This document shows, piece by piece, positions 59,701 through 64,000 of a stretch of 64,000 nt of DNA (positions are counted from its first letter, which is position 1; every line of letters starts with the position of its first letter). Origin of the DNA: Isochrysis galbana (taxonomy: Eukaryota > Haptophyta > Isochrysidales > Isochrysidaceae); contig CM030934.1 in the NCBI GenBank assembly GCA_018136815.1, positions 4,351,587 to 4,415,586 on the forward strand. The letters run 5' to 3'. The notes under the pieces were generated by a model. That model was not told where the DNA came from. It did no database searches and saw nothing but the letters and a program-made list of their open reading frames with translations. A program made the position numbers and the translations under genes.

Positions 59701-60266
59701 GACTCGAAGCGGCGGCAATGCCGGCGGGCAAGTACTACGTTATCCCCTCCACCTTTGAGCCGGGAATTGAGTGCTCCTTTGAAGTGCGTGCGGCAGCAAG
59801 CCGATGTGTCCGATGTGTCCTTACTCCTGCACCTAACGAAGCACATGGGCTTTCACGGCAGCTCATCCGTGGTGAGTGGAATGCGGTCACGGGTGTTGGG
59901 TCGCCCAACCATGGTGTGTTCTGGCGCAACCCGCAGCTACGCTTCACGGTCAGCCGACGAGCGGAGGTTCTCCTCCGACTGCGTGTACCAAGGGTCGACA
60001 GGAAGACGGCGCCATCTCTTTGCGTGGCGCTTTTTGATGGCGCCGAGAGGCTCGACTCATCGACCGGTCGGAGCCTCTCCCGCGCGCGCGCCGTCTCCGA
60101 AGGCGGCGTATTTGCATACCCGCCCGGAGGCGTATGCCTCCCACGAATGTGGCTGGATAAGGGTACATATATTTGCGTGGTGTCTACCTTCAATCCGTTT
60201 GTAGGGCCTTGGGAGCTTGTCCTCAATGCTAGCGAGGGCGCTTTGCGTATCGAGAAGTTCCGATGA
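56730..60266 (+). CDS. CAPN7: Calpain-7/PalB-like cysteine protease, three exons
   Basis: Exons 56730-58510, 58698-58848 and 59019-60266 join in phase to 1059 codons. Introns (GTGAGA...GCAG and GTGGCA...TCAG) restore DNGIFWIDYNSVLRYFN and IGTNPQYVLSVNTPSSG, both collinear with calpain-7. Two MIT-like helical hairpins (residues about 10-83 and 157-230) should bind ESCRT-III proteins. The catalytic domain has Cys364 (ITDCSFVSSL), His530 (PTHAYAVLAV) and Asn551 (QLKNPWARVRWKG), so it is expected to be active. It lacks calmodulin-like EF-hands, as the PalB/CAPN7 branch does. The C-terminus has C2-like calpain beta-sandwich domains (TGTWRGVTAGGSPNHDTHVD and RGEWNAVTGVGSPNHGVFWR mark two of them). 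At 1059 residues it is longer than animal calpain-7 (about 813), owing to an extra C-terminal beta domain. Confidence 0.93.
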
Positions 60267-60834
60267 GGAAAAGTCTTACGAGTTTGGTGCAGTCTATTGA
60301 CAAGGGATGCGGCACGACCCCATAGGAGTAGTAGAAACATTGATAAAGGTGAGGGAGCCTTTCAACCATCTCCTCGGAAAAAAATTTATACTTGGTTTAA
60401 AAACAAAAGCACAAAAAGTTTCAAAAAGCATCTGATATTTGAAGATTCAGGCTACTACTGCTAGCAGGCGAGAAAGAATCGTTCAATCATCACCACCCAA
60501 CATGTGGAAAAGCGTTCAATCACCACCACCCATCACCACTCAACATATGGAAAAGCGTTCAATCACCACCACCCATCACCACCACGCAGCATGTGGAAAA
60601 GCGGCGCGTTCAAATACCACCCACCCAACACCCAACATGTGGCATACATGTACGTGGAAAAGCGTTCATTTTCATTGCTGCTCGTAGCTCGTAGCCAGGT
60701 GAATGTGAAACAGTCTTTATCGTGAATGAGCCACATCTCAGTGACGTAGCGCATCGACCATCCCCATCCTCGGTCGTCGTACTGTCGTACTACCTGAACC
60801 ATACGAGGGTACGAGGGAGAAGCCAGACTCCCCG
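60267..60834. repeat. Intergenic with CACCACC/CATGTGGAAAAGCG minisatellite
   Basis: Bases about 60476-60670 are a degenerate minisatellite. Units contain AATCACCACCACCCA and AACATGTGGAAAAGCGTTC, with a period near 38-45 bp and three to five copies. The rest is 3' flank of the calpain gene with no gene seen. Confidence 0.65.
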
Positions 60835-61310
60835 CGCGGGGAGCTATGCGTGCGTAGGCGATTTCGTTAGATGCACGCTGTGTGCGCCTGGGCGCGATGG
60901 CTGCAATGGGTCCCCGCGGGGGCGCCGTGCCGTGCGCATGGAAACTTTTCCTATGATGGGCACGCCGTGCGTACACCCCTCCCCGCGGGGGAACTCCGCG
61001 CGTACGATTGCGAATCGACACCCGGCGGACCGCTGATTATTGTTTCAGTAAGGGGTGGAAAATTCGCGTAAACGGAGGAGGGGCCGCGGATGGGGGGTGC
61101 CTTCTCCCCTTCGTAATCCCAAGCCTCACCTGTACCCATGTACCCCCGCCTCACCGCCGCATGCCTCACCCGAGCGAGAAGGAGGCTTTCCAGCCCTCCT
61201 CCTTTCTCTGCTCCCTGCTCGTCACCCTCCAGCTCTTTCGTCCTTCATCTCCCTCACGATGGTGGCGATTTGGCGCGCATCCGCACGGGCAACCAGGACA
61301 CCCGCGACCT
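60835..61310 (-). repeat. R1 repeat, copy 3 (reverse strand)
   Basis: On the minus strand, from 61310 downwards, the order is CCGTGCGGATGCGCGCC, TCGCCACCATCGTGAGG, GAGCTGGAGGGTGA and then, at 61010-60890, GAGTTCCCCCGCGG, GTACGCACGGCGTGCCC and ATGCGCACGGCACGGCG. This is the order of bases 1-600. The copy is shorter and more diverged, with at most one palindrome unit. Confidence 0.65.
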
Positions 61311-61672
61311 AAGGCAGCAAGGCCTCCCCGAAATCCACACTTTTCACTTTACACTAGGCGCTCAAGGTAGCAGGTAGCACATTATGGGCCAGACCCCTGA
61401 AACCGAAGAAAAAGGAATGAAGGGGGGAAGGGAAAGAAGGGGAACGTAGGGAGGAAAGGGTGGTGTCGGTAAAGAGGTAGCGAGTGCGTAGTAGGTGTTA
61501 GCCCAGAATCTCCAGATATTTTTTTTTACAAAGCCGTCGGACGACCCGTTCATGGGTTGCGCCTTGATCGACTGAGAAAATGGGCCATGTCCTAGGCTTC
61601 AGCAAGTGCCACAAGGCACCGGGGTGGTACATGAAGAGGAAGCAGTGGCCAACACGGGTGACACAGTGAGCA
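61311..61672 (+). repeat. SINE-like 3' half and spacer
   Basis: Bases 61384-61531 match the SINE-like family: CCGAAGAAAAAGGAATGAAG, a G/A-rich stretch and AGATATTTTTTTTT at the end. No flanking duplication was found. The remainder to 61672 is the 3' flank of the Rieske gene. Confidence 0.55.
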
Positions 61673-63202
61673 CTAGTGGTTTTCGTAATGCCGATAGTCC
61701 TGGAAGCGTAAAAGTTGCTCCGCTTTGCCAATCGAGTAGATCGCAAGGACGCACGCGGCACTCACGAGACGTGCGGGCCACAGGCGCACACCCGCTAGCA
61801 GCGAGATGGCGAGGACCCCCACGGTGCGCTTGCGCAACAGTGGCAGGTCGTTCGACGCCGCCTTGTTGCAGTGGTAGCAATGCGAGCTGTGCTGTGTCCA
61901 CCTGTCGAGCAACACACTCCTGTCGCGGATCCGAGATGGCAGCGGGCCGAGCACCGGCGCGTGCTTCGACAGCCATTGGCGCAATGTATCGATGGGCTGG
62001 TCGGCCGCAGCGGGCATGAAGTAGGCCTGAGCGACAGCCTTGGGCTGGCGCCGGCCGAGCTCTTTCTCCTGGTAGTGGAGGAACGCAAGATCGGAGTCGA
62101 GGAAACGCGAGGACAGCGTGTGGATGAACCATACCGGGAAGAGGCCGAAGACGCGAGAGATCAGGGTTTTTCGCTTTTGTTGCTCGGCTTCTACCTTGGC
62201 AGTTGCCGGGGGTGGTAGTGGGGCCACTCTGCGCTTGGGCTTCTTGTCACCGCCAGTGAAGCCAAAGATAATGGCACGCGACCAACCAGGCCGTGTGGGG
62301 ATGCAGACAACAGTCAGTTTGAAGGGACGCGAAGGCGGCTTGCCCGGAAGCGTCTCAAACTCTGCGTCGTAGCTCACCACGTACGGCGCGCGGAACTGGC
62401 CCATGCCCGATCGTCGCTTGCCCATTGTTCGGTCCTGAAACTCAAAGGAGAAGCCGGATGGGTCGTCCGCGCCGCTGAGCATCGTCATATTGATTGGAAG
62501 CGCGTCTTCGCGCTTGCCCTGGAGGCCGTGGTGAGCCCAAGGGACGTGGCCCGGGTCGATGATATTCTCGACGAGGCTATCCCACCCGTACGGAAGGTCG
62601 CGTGTGTACGTAGACGCGCTGTCCGCCACGCCGGCCAGCATCGCCTCGGGCGTGCCCTCGCCAGTACCGAGGGTCGGCACCCCACCCCATGGCCAGGCAA
62701 AGATGATCGACTTGTGGACGGCAACGGGCAGACTGTCGATGCACGAGCGCGGCGAGGCAAGCGCGTTGCGAAGTGACGTGCCCTCCATCTGCGGTATCAT
62801 CTTGCACTTGCCCTGCGCGTCGAAGGCCCACCCGTGGTAGGCGCACTCGATCCGGTTGGCAGTGCGGTCAATACGCCCTTCAGAGAGCGGCGCGAGTCGG
62901 TGTGGGCACGCGTCTGGCATCACGCGCCACTCCCCGTCGTTGTCCTGCCAGACGACATAGTTTCGTCCGAGGAAGAGGGCGGGCGTCGGCCGCTCGGGGT
63001 CGAGCTCGAACTCCGAGGCAATGGGAACCCAGCTGCGAGGGAAGCGCTCCCACACATCAGCCTCATTGTCTGCTGCTGGTGCATAGCCCGGCGCCGTCTG
63101 CGCCGCCTCGCAGCCGCGTGGCGGCGGCGTGCGCGCGGAGGACGGGACGAGCCGAGCCGGACCGAGGAGCGAAAAGGTGGCAAAACTGAGGAGTAGGCTC
63201 AT
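61673..63202 (-). CDS. Pheophorbide a oxygenase/TIC55-type Rieske oxygenase
   Basis: A single-exon gene of 509 codons. The N-terminus (MSLLLSFATFSLLGPARLVP) is a signal-peptide-like segment followed by a Ser/Arg/Pro-rich stretch, as in bipartite plastid targeting. The Rieske 2Fe-2S ligands are C99-x-H101 (DACPHRLAPL) and C120-x2-H123 (IECAYHGWAF). The mononuclear iron site is NIIDPGHVPWAHHG with Asp216, His219 and His224. Near the C-terminus a C-x2-C redox motif (SSHCYHCNKA, about 442/445) precedes a hydrophobic anchor (VGVLAISLLAGVRL; LVSAACVLAIYSIG). The C-x2-C and membrane anchor are specific to the PAO/TIC55/PTC52 group of chloroplast envelope or thylakoid enzymes. These act on chlorophyll breakdown products or related tetrapyrroles; which substrate applies here cannot be decided. 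Confidence 0.93.
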   Translation of the reverse strand: MSLLLSFATFSLLGPARLVPSSARTPPPRGCEAAQTAPGYAPAADNEADVWERFPRSWVPIASEFELDPERPTPALFLGRNYVVWQDNDGEWRVMPDACPHRLAPLSEGRIDRTANRIECAYHGWAFDAQGKCKMIPQMEGTSLRNALASPRSCIDSLPVAVHKSIIFAWPWGGVPTLGTGEGTPEAMLAGVADSASTYTRDLPYGWDSLVENIIDPGHVPWAHHGLQGKREDALPINMTMLSGADDPSGFSFEFQDRTMGKRRSGMGQFRAPYVVSYDAEFETLPGKPPSRPFKLTVVCIPTRPGWSRAIIFGFTGGDKKPKRRVAPLPPPATAKVEAEQQKRKTLISRVFGLFPVWFIHTLSSRFLDSDLAFLHYQEKELGRRQPKAVAQAYFMPAAADQPIDTLRQWLSKHAPVLGPLPSRIRDRSVLLDRWTQHSSHCYHCNKAASNDLPLLRKRTVGVLAISLLAGVRLWPARLVSAACVLAIYSIGKAEQLLRFQDYRHYENH

Positions 63203-64000
63203 GGCGGGAAAGGGGCGCTGGCAGCGAGGAGGCGCGGCCGCTCCTCGCGGGGGAGAGAGGGAGAGGGGTCATCGTCAACCCGTACTCTTTTGTGAAGGAT
63301 GATGGGATAGTGTTGAGAGAGTGAGGAGATATAAGCGGATGGCTAGAGAACACAGAAGAATCGCATTCCTGGGCGAGACGGATAGGAGTACTTTACAAGT
63401 CCGTGACATACTACTCCTACTACTAGAGCTCTAGTATTGATCGAGCGGACGATCGTGTATACAAAATGTAAAAGAGCTTTCTTGTCTGTGCTGGTTTCAT
63501 CCTAGTGCTGAGGGTCCGAAGAAACACACCGCGTTGCGAGAATGGACGATGAGGCTAGAGGGGAATGGTCCGAGGTCCGAGGTCAAACAGGGCTTTAAAC
63601 TCCTAAGGGTGAACATGTGAAAATTCAAAAATCACCAAGTCAAGATCGAGGTTTTATCACATGATCTTACGGTATGCTACTGCTACTGGCTACTGGTAAT
63701 GGTAGGACGGTCAAACAGGGGCTTTTTAAGTACAAGTAAGGATTGGGCTGATTGTTTTTGACGTTTGACCGTGGTGCGAGGCCCAATGAAAAACCTCTAG
63801 GGGCCCTGGGCCAGGGGCAAGGGGCCAGGGGCCAGGGGCCAGGGGGGCCACCTGCCACTACGAAAATCTTCGCCAAGAAATGGAAATGGTGCGATTCGCC
63901 CACCCTCTTCCCCCTTTCCCCCTCCGTCACACGAGCTCACGCTCTACCCGTAAAGAATTTGCGGTCGCGCCCGCGGGCCGCGTGGGCGGGGTGATCGGTT
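63203..64000. repeat. 5' flank with R3 repeats and GGGGCCA tandem
   Basis: Bases about 63585-63660 carry R3 (GGTCAAACAG, AAGGGTGAACATG, ACCAAGTCAAGATCGAGG) and 63709-63730 a second start (GGACGGTCAAACAGG). Bases about 63800-63850 are a short tandem array of AGGGGCC-type units. The promoter of the Rieske gene should lie in the first few hundred bases (63203-63450). No gene is seen. Confidence 0.5.

Overview
The window looks like nuclear DNA of a GC-rich unicellular alga. Genes are dense and intron-poor. The introns I could place are short (48 to 230 bp), obey GT-AG and restore conserved protein motifs across the junction. The gene set is eukaryotic: a soluble adenylyl cyclase-type ATPase, calpain-7, an SLC6 symporter, a DHRS1-type dehydrogenase, a CCDC90/DUF1640 mitochondrial protein, PP2C, and chromovirus and LINE retroelements. 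A pheophorbide a oxygenase-type Rieske protein with a signal-peptide-like start fits a plastid of secondary origin (haptophyte or photosynthetic stramenopile). That assignment is inference; no marker gene fixes the lineage.

Layout. 1-5.4 kb: dispersed repeat R1, one unrecognised gene, then a SINE-like insertion, a fold-back element and an orphan exon. 5.4-13.2 kb: ankyrin/EF-hand protein (-), a LINE scrap, a large ADCY10-like ATPase (-) cut by a 100-N gap, and an EF-hand protein (+). 13.2-24 kb: an 8.6 kb LTR retrotransposon (-) with LTRs that look identical and a 5-bp target duplication; it carries gag and an integrase-chromodomain ORF but no protease, reverse transcriptase or RNase H. 24.4-28 kb: a three-exon DHRS1-like gene (-) with a non-autonomous LINE relative inserted 85 bp upstream of its ATG. 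28-37 kb: PP2C (+), quinolinate phosphoribosyltransferase (-), TauE/SafE permease (-) and a DMT-type transporter (+). 37.4-44.7 kb: nested LINE material around a HAD phosphatase gene. 45.4-48.4 kb: DUF1640 protein (-) and an unknown spliced gene (+). 48.4-53.2 kb: a second R1 copy split by an LINE relative with an intact 1010-codon frame that lacks the RT catalytic core. 53.7-63.2 kb: SLC6 symporter (-), calpain-7 homologue (+) and Rieske oxygenase (-).

The host genes do not form a pathway. They are housekeeping and signalling genes, often in divergent pairs whose shared 5' space holds GA/CT microsatellites or long poly-G/C runs. The most interesting content is the retroelement community. An RT-less LINE relative and at least three shorter elements share both termini and a conserved 3' region, and each has its own 16-17 bp target duplication. 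Together with the RT-less LTR element, this suggests several families mobilised in trans in the recent past.
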